64,000 nucleotides of DNA from Lycocorax pyrrhopterus obiensis (Eukaryota > Chordata > Aves > Passeriformes > Paradisaeidae): positions 21,617,659-21,681,658 of the forward strand of contig JACSVZ010000008.1 of assembly GCA_014706295.1 (NCBI GenBank), written 5' to 3'. This document shows positions 1 to 13,264 of this stretch, in pieces. The translations under genes were made by a program, and so were the position numbers. Each line of letters opens with the position of its first letter. Position 1 is the stretch's first letter. The notes under the pieces are model-generated. The model worked only from the letters and a program-made list of their open reading frames with translations, had not been told where the DNA came from and searched no databases.

Positions 1-1328
1 AAGATTCTATACGTGTTTTCTGATAGGAAGTATACATTTTTTAAAATATCTAATTAAAACATATTTAAGCACATCCACTATGAGAAAACATAATTCCAGT
101 TTTTGTGATGACAAAAAAATCTATAGCTAAGATTGTCAAAGGTCTCTAATGAATTTTAATCCATATATATGGATTGCCTCAGCAATTTTACCTCAGTGAA
201 AGAGGCAAACTCGCTGGAACTGAGGTTAACACATAATAAAATAGCTTTGTAGTAAAGAGAAAACAGATTATTTGAGTAGGTTGGGTTTTTTTCCCACTTC
301 TTTCTAATTCAATCCTTTATTTTTATTCAAACACAAGAAATAGTACAAAAAAGCCTTTGGGAAAGTTTTAAAGGTAACCTAAAAATAAAGAGAGGCTTTC
401 AGGTCAGAAATATTTGCAGAAAGTTCTGCTGTTTAAGAGAAGCTTCCTTCCTCATCTACTTTCCTTTCATTAACTATTCAAGCTGAATTCTCATTATAAT
501 TCATTTGATAATAAATTACTGTCTTGATTTCTCAATGGGATTGCCATCATACATCAGTCTTATTGTCAAGCAGGTTTTGTTTAAGAGCTTTGTGCATATC
601 ATTGGAGTATTTTAGAGCTAACTGAAAACAATACCAAATTCCACAGAAACCTTTTCTTCTGATTAAAAAGATTAAAATTTTAAAAAGCCCCACCAGCATA
701 AGTAGATAAAAGTAAAGATGAAGCAAAAACTACATTTAGTCTACAAAATTTTGCACTCTTAAGATTCAGATAGCAGGACAGATGTATTTTGTTAGCATGT
801 GATACACTGGTAGAACTCTGTGTGTCCTTAAGCTCACCTCAAACAATATATTTGTTTTTCTAAGTCTGTCTACTTTCTACTTCGATTCTTTTCAGTGAAA
901 TACTTTACTAACAGTTTCATGTCATTTGTTACTGCTCATCTCAGCTGAGGAAAGCCATCAGAACCAGAATAGATTAAAAAAGCCAAGTACTGAAGATTTA
1001 ATCTTCTAATGCCTTAATGCAGTGTTATCATCTTCTACAAAGACCAAGAACAATTTTGAGCCTTCTCTCATTCAGATCATTCCAAAAAAAATTTTCCATA
1101 ATTGCATACTGAGGAATTAGAAGATTTTCTTTACCAAACCACTGCTTCTCTTGAAGCACCAGGCCCCATTCCCCATGAAAATTATAGTGCTCCTCCTTCC
1201 TACCATACTACACACAATGACAACTAAAATAAGTTATTTATAACTGACACTGAAGTACCATGTAAGCATGAATGTGGTCTGTGCCTACATTAATATATGA
1301 AACACACTCCAAACCCAGAAAGTCATAC
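1..1328 (-). other. Intron 3' of the second Ig exon (partial)
   Basis: AT-rich sequence between the GTATGA donor at 1328 and the window edge. It should hold the start of the intron leading to the HRM-domain exons of the receptor. I see no exon, repeat family or RNA gene in it. Confidence 0.7.
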
Positions 1329-1493
1329 CTGAAATCTCCCTTGTTGTTAATAACTCTTTCTGCAGGGCAGTAGGGTGCAGCTGTTTCAAGTACCACAATT
1401 TCTACTTGTTTAGAGCTATTTCCATAGGAATTCTTGACTAGACACTCCCAATCTCCAGTTGCATCAATGTCAATACTGGATAGGATAAGTTCA
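1329..1493 (-). CDS. ADGRA1: ADGRA exon: Ig domain second half and linker to HRM
   Basis: A 165-nt exon, phase 2 at both ends. It reads E-L-I-L-S-S-I-D, then [32 protein letters not shown] and N-N-K-G-D-F. W-E-C supplies the second Ig cysteine and N-S-S a glycosylation sequon. V-E-I-V-V-L-E-T is the last Ig strand. The Y-C-P-x-E-R-V-x-N-N-x-G-D-F-R segment leads into the hormone-receptor motif in ADGRA proteins, so the next exon should begin with the R-W-P segment, downstream on the minus strand and outside the window. The acceptor ends in ATAG and the donor is GTATGA. Confidence 0.94.
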
Positions 1494-4220
1494 CTATAAA
1501 ATAAAAGATTCATCATTGTATACACTTTATTATACTGATATCAAGTCATTGGTTTTCTGACATTAACTTATTTCCAGAGACTTTTTTAATGAAAATCTAA
1601 AAATGGAGTTTGGTCTATGGTATTAGAGGGACAGACAGTATGTAGTGGTAGTAAGCTCTTAGCAGCACCAATTTGTATTGACTACTCAGGTTGTAACAGG
1701 CTGTAACACAAATCATGAATCATCACAAAAGAATATCAATTATTTATCAATGTCCGTTCTCCTTTCCCCAGGTTTTACAGAATATTGGGTTTGTTGCCTA
1801 ACCAAACACCCGAAAGTCAGAAATGCATTTCAAGTTGACCACACAACCAAGCCACAGAGAATGGGTTTGCCTTCAGCCATGATTACAGCTTCTGTGGCAT
1901 CTCAACAGCAGAATCTGGCACTCCTCTATCAGGGATAGAACCTTATTCAATTACTCCAACTCTACAGATGTCATAGACCAAAAATAATACTAGCTACTTC
2001 GTTTTAAGAAGGCAACACATTTTATTTTAAATCTGCCACTCGGCTAGAAATAAATTTTACTATAGTTTTAAACAAATTACAGCCTCTGAAAGTTGCTGGG
2101 AGAGGAAAGAAAGCAGCATTTATCTGAAATATTTCCTTTGCTTTACAGAAATGGCTCATCTTTGAATACGCCTTGTGGTTTAGACAATTAGAAATTATGT
2201 GGGAAGAAAGGCAGTAGTGTGAGAAAGGGAGAGAATGTACATTATAAAAACTGAAGGACAGAATTAAAAGTTAGTACATTTATTTTGAATCTTTATTTAA
2301 AATAAAATCTTAAAAATTCTACTTGTTACCTTTAGCTCTTTATGTAGAGCCTGACATTTTGAAAGATGATTTTCTCAAGTACTTACTATGGAAATGTTAT
2401 CTGGGTCCTCAGAAAACAAATAAACCACAGTAAATAGTCTTTGATTTAAGTTAGTTGCTTCAGAATTTTTACATAGTTCTCCAGATAGTCAGTAAAATTT
2501 ATTATTAAATAGTAACTTTAAAACTTTCACATTATTCCTATTTATGATGGCTTTGAACTCCAAGTGCCTTGTAACCTCCTATTTCATTTTTACAATGAAT
2601 TTTAACCTATTTTTATAGTAGAAAATATAGAAAAAGCATTACTAGCCATTCTCAGAGAGTAGCTCAGTATTTTAACGTCAAAGGAAGCAATTTTTCTCTT
2701 AAGAAGTCTCAGGTGAATAGCCCAGTAACAGCAGCCTCTTGGCTAATTCTTAATACATCTTTTCATATTCAGGGTGAAATACATCAGTGAAATTAGCCAG
2801 TTTATAACAATGTTCTAATTAAATCTTATATTTCATATGTCACAACAATCTCACATCATCTTTATAGACAGTTAAGATCATATTCCTAGAGCTTATAAAA
2901 ACAATCAGGCATAAAACTTTTTCACTGAGAGAGAAGGCAGCAGAAATATTCACTCGTGGCATCAAGACATGGAGACTTCACAAATGAATAGAATGTATGA
3001 TAGTTGTGCTGACCTTTTGCTGTATTTTCCATAAAACATCTATAATCATTGCTAACAATACAAATTTGATAAAACTGGGAACCATGGTGATGCTAGGTAA
3101 ATACCGTATTTGAGCTTACTATAAATTTTACAAGTAATCAGTATGAAGATAAATATAAAGAGTATATTTTCCATTTATTTAAACTGCTGAAATGTGTTCT
3201 GATGTACATTTCTCTGTTGCTTAACAGATCTCCCATCATGACAGGAAGTTTCCCAGATTCACAGACAAATATTTACTGATACATCAGTGTTGCTTCTGAT
3301 AGAAACACAATACTTGAACACTGGCTCAAATTATCTCAAAAGATGAGTAACTTCTCACATTCCCAACTTTTAATCTTCTATTGCCCTTTCTTCAGATGGT
3401 GACAAAAAACAAGCCAGAAAAGGTTTATGCAATATAATGACTAGATCATGAAATAGTCTTCTGAATTGCCATCTGGCCATCGTAAATGATGCATTAATTT
3501 ATATTCCTCTTGGAATATTTTGGATAGCAAGCCCAATGGTGAAACTGTTCATTTACTTACCATCTGGATATGACAAATGATAAATTGATCTTATATCTCT
3601 GGAGAATTTGGGGGACTGAATTAAAAAAAAAAAAAAGTATTTTAATACTCAAAAAAAGCAGTCAACTTGATCCTTTACCCTTTTCTCCACTTATAATCCT
3701 TAGAGACTTCGACTTCACAGTGCTGGCAGACCAGAAGGGAAGGGTGGGCCTTTCCTGGGTATAGAATTTTAAAACTCTATTTCATAAAGTTTTCTAGTAG
3801 GTCAGTTACATATTTTAAGTCTTGGCATGGTTATGTAAGCACGCCCAGAGATTCTCACTCGTAGCAAAAAGGCATTCTTGATCTCTCTTGGCAATGGCAA
3901 CAAGTCTTGGTCAAAGGCAAGAACTCTCCCATAACCTGAGAACATGGCAGGACTCTGATGAAGGAGCTTGACAAGAACACAAAAGAATTAAGAGAGGATG
4001 GCTGCTTTGGCTGTAATCTTTTCTTGATTATCCTATCTCACATGAGCTAATAAACATCCAGCCACAAATGAAACAATCCTGCCCCTACTATGCAGCTTTC
4101 CTAAGGATGGAGAATGAGTCAAGCATTCCTACGCCCTCTACATTAGCAATCACATCCCACTCCTCAGCAGTGTGACAGTTGCCACTTTTCATGGAAAATT
4201 TTGACTTCCAGGATGAGAAG

Positions 4221-4490
4221 AAATGGCCTCAAGTTGCAGCAGAGGGAAGGTTTTTTTTAGATTAGATTTTTTTTTTAGATTAGATATTTGGAAAAGGGTG
4301 GTCCAGCATTGGAACAGGCTGCCCAGGAGAGTGGTGGAACCACCTCCCAGGAAGTGTTCAAAATACCATGTGGATGTGGCACTTGGGCATATGGTTTAGT
4401 GGTGAACACAGTGATGCTGGATGAACACTTGGACTTGATGATCTTAGAGGTTTTTTCACACCTTAACAATTCTCTGATATTCTATGATGA
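4221..4490 (+). mobile_element. CR1: CR1 LINE 3' end, plus orientation
   Basis: About 270 bp matching the 3' untranslated end of avian CR1 in sense orientation. It starts at the GGCCTCAAGTTGC block, continues through GGTGGTCCAGCATTGGAACA, GGCTGCCCAGG, a GTGGTGGAACCACC segment and GATGATCTTAGAGG, and ends in the tell-tale ATTCT(A)TGAT tail. CR1 is the dominant non-LTR retrotransposon of birds and inserts as 5'-truncated copies, as here. A T-run plus AGATTAGA is duplicated in tandem inside the copy (4251-4284). The open frame across it (4288-4554) is a by-product of the repeat, not a gene. Confidence 0.92.
4251..4284 (+). repeat. Tandem duplication inside CR1 copy
   Basis: A T-run followed by AGATTAGA occurs twice in a row (8 Ts then 10 Ts). 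It replaces the CR1 segment that normally continues into the GGAAAA block. It looks like replication slippage after insertion. Confidence 0.8.
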
Positions 4491-5831
4491 TAAATCAAGT
4501 CAGACATTCATGAGATGGTATCAAGGCAAACTGAATATGAAGATTGCTGCCTGATGAGAAAAGGATGACTAGGCAGGCTTTTCTCAAGTTCACCTTTGAA
4601 ATTATAGGGACCTTCTCAGTAAATACATTGAAAGGAAGAAAGACTATACATGATTCTTTTTTGTACTGGGAAATTTCATGCATGGTAGAACTCCTTTTTT
4701 CAAATGTGATGACTGACATATTGAAAAATTAATTAAAATGTACAGCTGATGCAATTGCATGAAAAAGTTACAATACTCAACAGAAGGCCATGGCATTTGT
4801 CATTATAAAGAGGAACCATAATACAAGCGGAAGCCATAGTCATGTAATCAAGTAACCTAAGACAATAGAGTTCTATTTGAGGCATAGTTTTGCATTGCTA
4901 CAGCTATGCATAACTAATTAGGCAATCAGAAGTAGGTCTCATTATGCAAAGTTACTCAACCATGTCCTGAAGAAGTACTATAGCGACATTTACTGTACGC
5001 CTCAGCAGTCATTTGCATGCCAGGAAACAAAGCAACAAATAAAGAAGAGACTTTAATACTGTATTTTGACTGGCTTTCCACAAGAAATACTTTAAAGTCT
5101 GACTTGAGTTTCTGTAAGGAAGAACCAACTGCTCTTCCTGCAGGAAAATAAAAATTAATTACTTAAACACAGGAAGCATTTAGGTTTTCTCATATTCTTC
5201 TTCAGACAGATAAATAGCTAATGTGTTTCCACAGTTCAGGCAGAAGGTCTGCATAACATGTCTCCAACCCATACCACCTTAAATTATTAATACTAACATG
5301 CAATTTAAAAAATGAGGGTTGGTCTCCAGAGTACACTGCTGCTTGGAATACAGCCTTTTACAGGGGACATAAGGTTAAAACATGGAAAATGAAGAGAGAA
5401 TCTGTAAATCAAGGCACTTGTCTGAACTCAAATTGCTAGTCTGATCTCTCTGACAAAATTAGTTATTTACCCTTGAAAGAAACAGCTTTAGAAGGCTGAT
5501 GGCCTTTGAAGTAAACTTGTGTCCAGGCAACAGCAGGAGAAAAGGAAGATGAAAGTTGGTACTCACTTTATGAGATGTCTAGCAAGTCTTTTCAGGTGTA
5601 ATCAATTTCTCATACACATAGGTAATGCAATACACATGATCTTGTTTCTTTTGATTGCATATAAAAACAAAGCTTAACTTACCATTTAATACCATCTGTA
5701 GGTATCCAAGAAATGTCATGTGCTATAACACATACTTTTTCTATAATTTATCTATCAGCTAATTTGTTCACATGCTAGAGCCATGGCTAGAGTTGGAAAG
5801 GACCTAGTTTTAATAACAATATACTGCCAAG

Positions 5832-5858
5832 AAAACAAACAAACAAACAAACAAAACA
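5832..5858 (+). repeat. (AAAC)n microsatellite
   Basis: About six uninterrupted AAAC units, followed by further AAAC-rich sequence to about 5890. Confidence 0.9.
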
Positions 5859-8800
5859 GAGGGAAAAACCCCCAACAAACCAAACAAAAACCTACTTCCA
5901 AAATAGGAGAAAAGAGGTGTATATCAGTTAGTAAAACCATCTCACTTTATTTTCTTTGCATTGTTCTAATTACTTCAATTGAAATGCAAATGTTTAAAAA
6001 TACTGTCACAGGCTAATATCCATTTGCTCCCCAACAGTGAGATGTGTTTTCTATAGGTGGATATCAAAGTACCTGTGACCTACGTATATCCCATTAATTT
6101 GTTTCATAAAATTGAGAAAACAAACACTATTGCTATTAGAGTGACTACCAAACCATACTCAGAAACTACATCAGCAACCTAAACAGCTCTACATCATACC
6201 ACAACGTGTTTGGTTTGCTGTATGATCTCATTATCACTCATTGATCTTGTCAGGTAGAGACAATCAGCTACTGTTCTGCACTGAAGGGTGTACATAAAGA
6301 GTTTTGCATTTATCTGCAAACTCCCACAGTCCTGGAGTCAATACATGCCAGTCTAGCAAGCTGAGAACGTAAGTGGGGAGAGGAAAGAAAAAAGGATCAA
6401 CAGCCCTAGAGACTCAAAACTTTCTCTTACTGGATAAACCCTCAGACAGCTGGCAGGTCTGTGGAAGCACAGTGCCATAAAGCTATCTGAAGAGACTACA
6501 CCTGGGCCAGGGCTTATTTAAAGTACTTCATGAATCAGTTGTCTATCACTGAGCTGCTCTGTCAGTTGGTGAAAGGTTTAGGGATGCTCAGATGTGTTTA
6601 CTCTCATTAATTTTGTTCTACCAGCAAAATGATGGACTGCAGGATGGATACAACTGCAGCCTTCTGGGGAAACAGTGCTACACCTGCTCTATGCCTTTCA
6701 TCTGCCCTTAAGTAGTCTGTATGCTGCAATGTTATATTCAGAGGAAGCTTTATTTCATTAGCATAACTCCTGTGATCTGTACACTATCAGAGATTCTTAG
6801 ACAAAAATAACACCAATCAGACCAATAGCCAAAATTGCATAAAAAGCTTTTAAAGTAAAATATTTCCCAGATGACTCAGAAGTGTTAATCTGCTTATGAC
6901 AATTCTTGATTATTTGATTACATGCCACTGGGACCAGCAAAAAAACCCAAAACAATAATCACAACCCCCCCCAAACAACACACAAAAGGAAACAAACCAA
7001 AAACCCTACTAAATTAATTTTACAATTTCAAACTATTTGTCAAATGCATATTACTTTTACATGGTACGAATGCAGAAATTAATTATCTAATTAATACTTT
7101 AAGGGCTGGTTGATACATCAGGGTTGGAATACTGACCTGTTTTACTTGCCCACTGCAAGAATTTTGGAAATATCTAAAAAGAAGGTAAGGCATAGCAGTT
7201 TCCTACATAAGAACTTCAGGAATTATGTCTATTCTTTCTCAGTATTTGGTATATCTCCTACAGTGTAAACTTTATTTTGTGATGGCCAGGACTCACCCAA
7301 TGACAATACCATAAAAAATTAAATATAGGGGGTTTTTATCCTGCAGGGAGAAAAAAAGAGTGGAGAGAATCTGTTTTCATGGAGTTCCAGCATGTTATTG
7401 GAAATATGCCTTAAACTTCATTATCAATGTTGAACAAACTGAAATACGTGAAAATTTAAAAGTAATTCAGTTGTCATTTTAATATTTCTAACAAGTTTTG
7501 CTTTGAAGAAATGGTTTGCTTCACCAGTATTTAGGGTGGTTTACCTGGCATCAGATTCTGGATAGATGTCATAAATGCTCTGATATGCTCACATTTGATT
7601 CACAGATTTACAAACTACTGCCTGGACTCAGAGAAAATGTACAATTATACCTAACATTGATGTTGACAGGAAAAGTACTTTAGAAAAAGCCAGCCCTGAG
7701 ATGTTGACTCCAAACTGCTGCTCCAGTGCAGCATGTCCTCAGCTGCAGCTGTTTCTAGGGCCACATTAAAATCATTCTGGCCTTAAAAAGTCAAAGCAAA
7801 ACCCTCTGATTCTCCCTTGTGGGGGATAAAGTGTCAATTTTTGTTCTTACTGCTGAACATTTCAGTCTTGTGGCTGGATGGATCCATACATAGCTGCTGG
7901 ATATAAGCAGAGATGGAAGTGAGAGGTCAAAATTTAGTGCAAGGCATCTTCTTAATCTTGTCTCAACACCAAAAAAACCGTATTCTAGTAAAGTTCTTCA
8001 AGGTCTCCATCAAAATATTTTTATAGTTCTGACTTACTGTTTTTGAAGGGTATTTTAATTCTATCAGCCAAAATACTTAGACACATTTTTTGTGAAAATA
8101 CCTATTTTTCAATCATGTTTCAATAAGCACTTACCGAAATTAAGCCTACAGGTTTTATGACACAGCACAACTCTTAGGTAATCGTCTATTACTTTAATGA
8201 CAGAGGGTATCGTGGTTGCTGCTCTTGCTTTTCATCATATTAGTGTCTCCACAGGTTATATTTTAAAATATTCCCCAGACTGATTAGTAGTAAAACTTGA
8301 GTTTTATATATTTCAGGTAATTGAAATATTTTTAGAGAAAAGGCCCAAGTTTAATTAATCTTCCACATTAATTCACATGAAGATACTCTTAATCTCATAT
8401 AATGAAACCCTTACCCTGAGCATTTCATAATATTCTGCAATAATTTAAAATATTATATTCCTCATACATGAGAATGCTGCTGGTAAAGTAGCATCTGTCA
8501 CTAGTCCTTTTCTGCCTCCAGTGCCTGAAGTGAGTTGTAGACCATTGCCTACAGGGTTTAAAGTGACCTCAAAATAACATAGAAATATTGATTTACAATT
8601 TAAATTGTTATTTTGCTTCACTTGTCTCCTAACTCCTTGACAACTAAGGGTCAAACAGAGTCCATTGGGTAAAGCAAAAATATCAGCACTGAACAGTTTC
8701 TGCTTATCTCCCTGGATTTCTCAGTATGACCCCTAGCTGCTCATGTCCAAATACTCATGACAGCAGAACACAAAGTGATTATAAAATATCTGCATTTCTG

Positions 8801-10202
8801 AATCAAGTTATTTTGATCTGTTCTAATCTTGTTAATCTTGTACAATCTCCAATATTCTGCCATGATTTGGTACATATCTGAACTTTCAAGTAAGTATCCA
8901 ACCTACCAACACACTTATCAGGGATTTTCAGATTGTTTTTTTACCTACTACCAGTCCAAACCACCACTGCTTGCTTCATGTCTTTTCCAGATGTATTCCT
9001 GCCCAAACTGTTAAGAAAGTTTAGGGATCATTTGGATCATTTCATGCCTTGAATTTCTGCCTTTCACACAGAAGTTCTGGAAGCATTTTGCTCTTTCTTA
9101 CAAGAAGTGTCTGCCTGGATCTCAAACTTGCCATGATACCACCTGTCGACTCCTGGAACCAACTTCCTTTCTCTAATCATATCTTAAACAATCCTTATTC
9201 TTCTACTGAAACTGTCTCAATCAAAGTCCTAATTCTTTACTAATACCTTAAGTGATAATTTCAAACAGTAAAAAAGTATTAATTGGATTCAACTTCTGTT
9301 TGGATAACACAAATTATGATCAAAAGTTTTAAACTACAACATTTAATTTGTTTTAGATTTTTTTTGTAACTTCACATTACAAGTGGACCACGATTTGAAA
9401 TTCTTCCTTTTCTCTGCACATTTTTGAGAATTTCACATAATAATACACCTTTCATCTCAAACATTACCATTTATTTCATTGTTTACTTGGCAGTGGCTAC
9501 TGTCACAATGTAAGGAAGCACTCAGAGAATTAAAAAAACCAGATTCTTAAGCTTAATTTTTTTTAAATTAAAAACTCCCGTAACATAAAGTGGCTTTGTC
9601 AACCATTTTTAGAAGACCGAAATACTTAGGACAGACTATAACAGAAAAAAATGATTTTCAGGGGATCAAAATTCAGTCCTACTAGTCTGTATTTCCAGTG
9701 GCAAATCTATCCACATGACAAAAACTACATCTGAAAACAACTTTTGATCCTAGCACCTGTTAGTCTAGGTTTAGTTGAGAGCATGTCAGTTTCTTCAGTT
9801 GTAGCTCTCCTTTTTATGGGTTCTTAACTTTCTGCACAGTTTAATGTTTTCAGAAGGAGCACTTGTGAACTGTAATGGTCCCAGAGCAGCCATCACAGCT
9901 GTCGGGGCATAAGCACTGTTAAACACTCTGCACAAGTATTTACAGAGCAGAAATAAAAAGACTTCAAAATTGTCATTATATTCTTTGTGGTAAATAAGAA
10001 ACTTCCTGAAAATTAAAGTCTCTCTACCACTGTGGAGTCTCTTGGTTCATAGAACTAAAATAATTTCCTTTTCTAGTTTAATATTCTAATAACTGTCCTG
10101 CTAGCTTCTCAAACACCGAAAGGGGACAGTGGGGAAGTTGGGAAAGATGCTGTGCTGCAGAGAATCCTACATGACCTTCCTTCTGTGTGGCTCCAGGGAT
10201 TT

Positions 10203-10240
10203 CAGAGAATCACAGAATGTGTTGAGTTAGAATTGCCACT
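10203..10240 (-). mobile_element. CR1: Possible CR1 3' tip scrap
   Basis: A short stretch, GAGAATCACAGAATGTGTTG followed by AGTTAGAATT, resembles the reverse complement of the CR1 tail. At under 40 bp it may be chance similarity, or the remnant of a very short 5'-truncated insertion. Confidence 0.4.
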
Positions 10241-11067
10241 TATTATTAAACCGATATAATATTCCAAGCTAAAGAAAGAATTAGGCTGTCTTCATGGAAA
10301 CACCATTAACAATTTCAGCTAGATCCATTCACAAATGACAGGAAATTAGTCCCACATCATATGTATATTTTCATATATGACTATGACATTTACACACAGG
10401 CATAATGACAGAAAATTAAACACCAGCAAAATCAAATATTATTATCATTGGCAATAAAGGATAAATGCAAGCTAGCAGCAGAATTGAAAACACCTTTACA
10501 AGATCTCCTGTAAGGGAATACTCCTTGCCAAGAAAAATGTCACGGACCAGAATACAGTTCAAAACTTTAGTTTAATTATTGTAACAAAAATATTTATTTT
10601 AGTTTATTCTGCTTTATCATAGGAGACAAAAAATACACATTTGGATATTTTATCCTTCTACTGTGCCAGTTAATAAAACAGAAGGGTTTAGCATGATATT
10701 TGTGTTGTAAATCCACGTCCAGAAATATCTGGCGCTACCCAATAAAATAACCACCTAAAAATGTTTGAATAAGCAGCTTTTGGAACATGACTACACCTCT
10801 TTGTTCAAAACTAGCTATAGAAATCTTTAAATTGCTAAGTAGCACAGGCCAAAGCCTGTCCTTTAGTGCAATTACAGAAAACCACAGACAGTGGACATTT
10901 GCTGTAAAGACTAGGTATGCAAAGGCAAAATACGATACTGTAAGAACTGATTTTAAGTTACCTTTATTTTTAGTCCAAATCCTATACTTAACATTTGATA
11001 GCCTCAGGGAGGCACAGTCTTCCTGATGTTTCAGTGCCTTGTACAACTCTGATTTAGCCTTAAGTAC

Positions 11068-11170
11068 TATCACAAATTAGTGTGTAATAGCATGTAACAA
11101 GCATACTAATACATGCTACTGTAACATGTAACAAGCATGCTATTACATATTATTTTAATTTGTGATGATA
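11068..11170. repeat. Palindromic (inverted-repeat) element of about 103 bp
   Basis: Two pairs of perfectly complementary blocks lie in mirror order: CACAAATTA (11071-11079) with TAATTTGTG (11156-11164), and TGTAATAGCATG (11083-11094) with CATGCTATTACA (11136-11147). Inside, CATGTAACAAGCAT occurs twice as a direct repeat (11091-11104 and 11125-11138). The whole can fold into a long imperfect hairpin. It could be a small MITE-like element or a local templated duplication/inversion. Confidence 0.7.
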
Positions 11171-12133
11171 ATAATTATATAAATTAGGATATAGTATATA
11201 TGGCCATAAAGGTGGGATTAAAACTAAGAAATGCTGAAGATAATTTTAACAGTCACAACACGGCCAATGTTTTCTTATTTTCAACATGAAGAGACAATAC
11301 ATGTCCTTATATCTTAAAAAATTATTTCAAAATAGTACAGTTTTTAAAATTAGGTTCAAAAGTATGTCTTTAATAAGTTAATTTTTATTAGAACCTAGAT
11401 CAAGGCAGAGGCACGACTGCTCCAGTATTAACATTTTTGGCTGGATAAGGACCATGCTCTATGGTAAATACAGTGTTGATGCCCTTCTATCTTATGAAGT
11501 GCCATGTATAGTGCAAATAAATGAGAAATTAAAACGTTGCATGCTTTTAAACAGCTTTTTAAAGGCTTGGGAGTTTTATTCAAAAACATTTTGTCTTATT
11601 TTAACAGTCTGTATGTATCACACAACTTGGGCAAGTCAGAGTATTTTTCCAGTCTATAACAGCAAATGTGATGACGTACTTAAAGAACATTTTTTCTGAA
11701 GAGCTGTGCACACTGCACATCCCAGTGCATACTGCACCATCAGCATCAAGGTCACCTATTAAACAGCACAGTAAACGAGGTAGTCAGGAGATCAACCATC
11801 CTTATTAAAATATGCTATGGTAGACAACGGTTTTTATTTTACAGTCTGGCAAAAAATAAGTAATGTAAAGTAAAAATCAGTCAAGCTAATTCTAGCTTTT
11901 TAAAATGGGTAGCTATTTTGAAAACAATTTTAGACTATTTATTTCAGTTTATTAATATGCTTTACAAATTGCTTATACAGTGCAAAATATAATTCAGTTG
12001 GAAAATATAATGAGGTGATTAACAGCATGTCTTTTAATTTTGATATAATGGAAATAGGAGGAACATGCTTTAATTTAAGTGACTCCGCAGTTATGTAATA
12101 GCTCATGCACTTGGCATTACTGTACTAATTGGT

Positions 12134-12159
12134 CTAATATCAATTTTCATTGATATTAG
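12134..12159. repeat. Perfect 11-bp inverted repeat with 4-nt loop
   Basis: CTAATATCAAT and ATTGATATTAG flank the loop TTTC, giving an uninterrupted 11-bp stem. The flanks do not extend the stem to microRNA-precursor length. No function is inferred. Confidence 0.75.
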
Positions 12160-13264
12160 AAGAAAGCCAGTAGCTGTGAGAACAGATCAGATCTACGCCT
12201 CTAGATCTACAGGACTCCAAAAGGGGTCAAATAATCAGTGAGTAGATGAAATTAATAAAGCCAAAAGACCCCAGTGGACAGGATTTCATTTGACTCACTT
12301 CATAACTTCTATTTGATAGTTCAAGAAGCATTTCAGGTCAATTATATTAATAGAAACTGTTTGAGTGAAAAGATGTTAATGATTATCCAGAGCTAATTAG
12401 CATAGCTATTTTCACTCCATCTTCTACAAAGAGAAAGGCAGAACATGCACACAGAATCAGACTCTCTTTTTGATCAATGACGGAAACTGGCAGAGGACAA
12501 AAGGATGTGTGCAACAACTTAGCAGCTTTTAGTAACAAGCCAATACTCTGTGATGAAACCCAAAAATAAACACTGAAATTTATAATTTATTAAATAATAT
12601 TTAAAAGGGAAACTGAAGCAAAACTGGAACAATACAGTCACTGCCAAATATTAGTTTTTACTTCTTTTATATAAGCCTATTCTGCTTCATTCCTCTTTCA
12701 CATCAGCAAATGCATCTGTAGATCTCTGTACCTCTCAAGCACACAGGCACAGAGATGGCAGAAGTCACAGAAAACTCAGAAATATTTACTAAGAAACAAA
12801 AATGAGATTACCTTACTAAAGAATATAGGATCTAGTATATTGGAACTGACAAAAACTAATCCAAGCCTGTTCAATTGAAAGTTCTTCATAGGTCCATCAC
12901 TCAGACTTCGAGATGGTGTCATGAAGATGCAGTTTGGCTGTAAGTCTCTCATATGCTACTGAAGCTTTTTTTGTTTTCTTGTTTTTTCATGTTTCTTCTC
13001 ATGGTTTACTGTATAAGAAACTGTTTTTATGTGTTTCAAACCCATATATGATCAAATCTGGATACCTAGACACAAAAAGTACAATTTGGAACCACGGCCA
13101 ATCATAGCCACGAAAAATCTCTGCCTCTGTACTCAGATTCAAGCACGCAATTGAATTGCTTCAAATAAAATAACTCCTGATGCATGATTTAATGAGGTTT
13201 ATTGCAAGTGTCAGATCTGTTCCCCTTGCCTGCAAGCCTGACTATGACAAAGGGTGTGTGTTAC

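Larger units (their letters stand above)
1494..13264 (-). other. Intron of about 11.8 kb between the two Ig exons
   Basis: This intron splits the Ig domain. It contains a CR1 3' end at 4221-4490, an AAAC microsatellite at 5832-5858, a CR1-like scrap at 10203-10240, a palindromic element at 11068-11170 and a small hairpin at 12134-12159. The rest is AT-rich sequence with homopolymer A/T tracts and no recognisable exon or RNA gene. Its open frames (at most 112 codons) show no domain. Confidence 0.75.

Noticed and set aside
4288..4554. 88-codon plus-strand frame and its antisense partner
   Set aside because: Most of it lies within the CR1 3' end; the peptide is translated repeat.
9049..9243. 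Plus-strand frame with a W-N-Q-L-P segment reminiscent of LINE ORF2 ends
   Set aside because: The resemblance is a few residues only, with no reverse-transcriptase motifs or repeat tail nearby.
10735..11073. 112-codon minus-strand frame
   Set aside because: No recognisable domain, not flanked by in-phase receptor exons, and it abuts the palindromic element.
12134..12159. Possible microRNA precursor
   Set aside because: The stem is only 11 bp and the flanks do not pair; a precursor needs a much longer stem.
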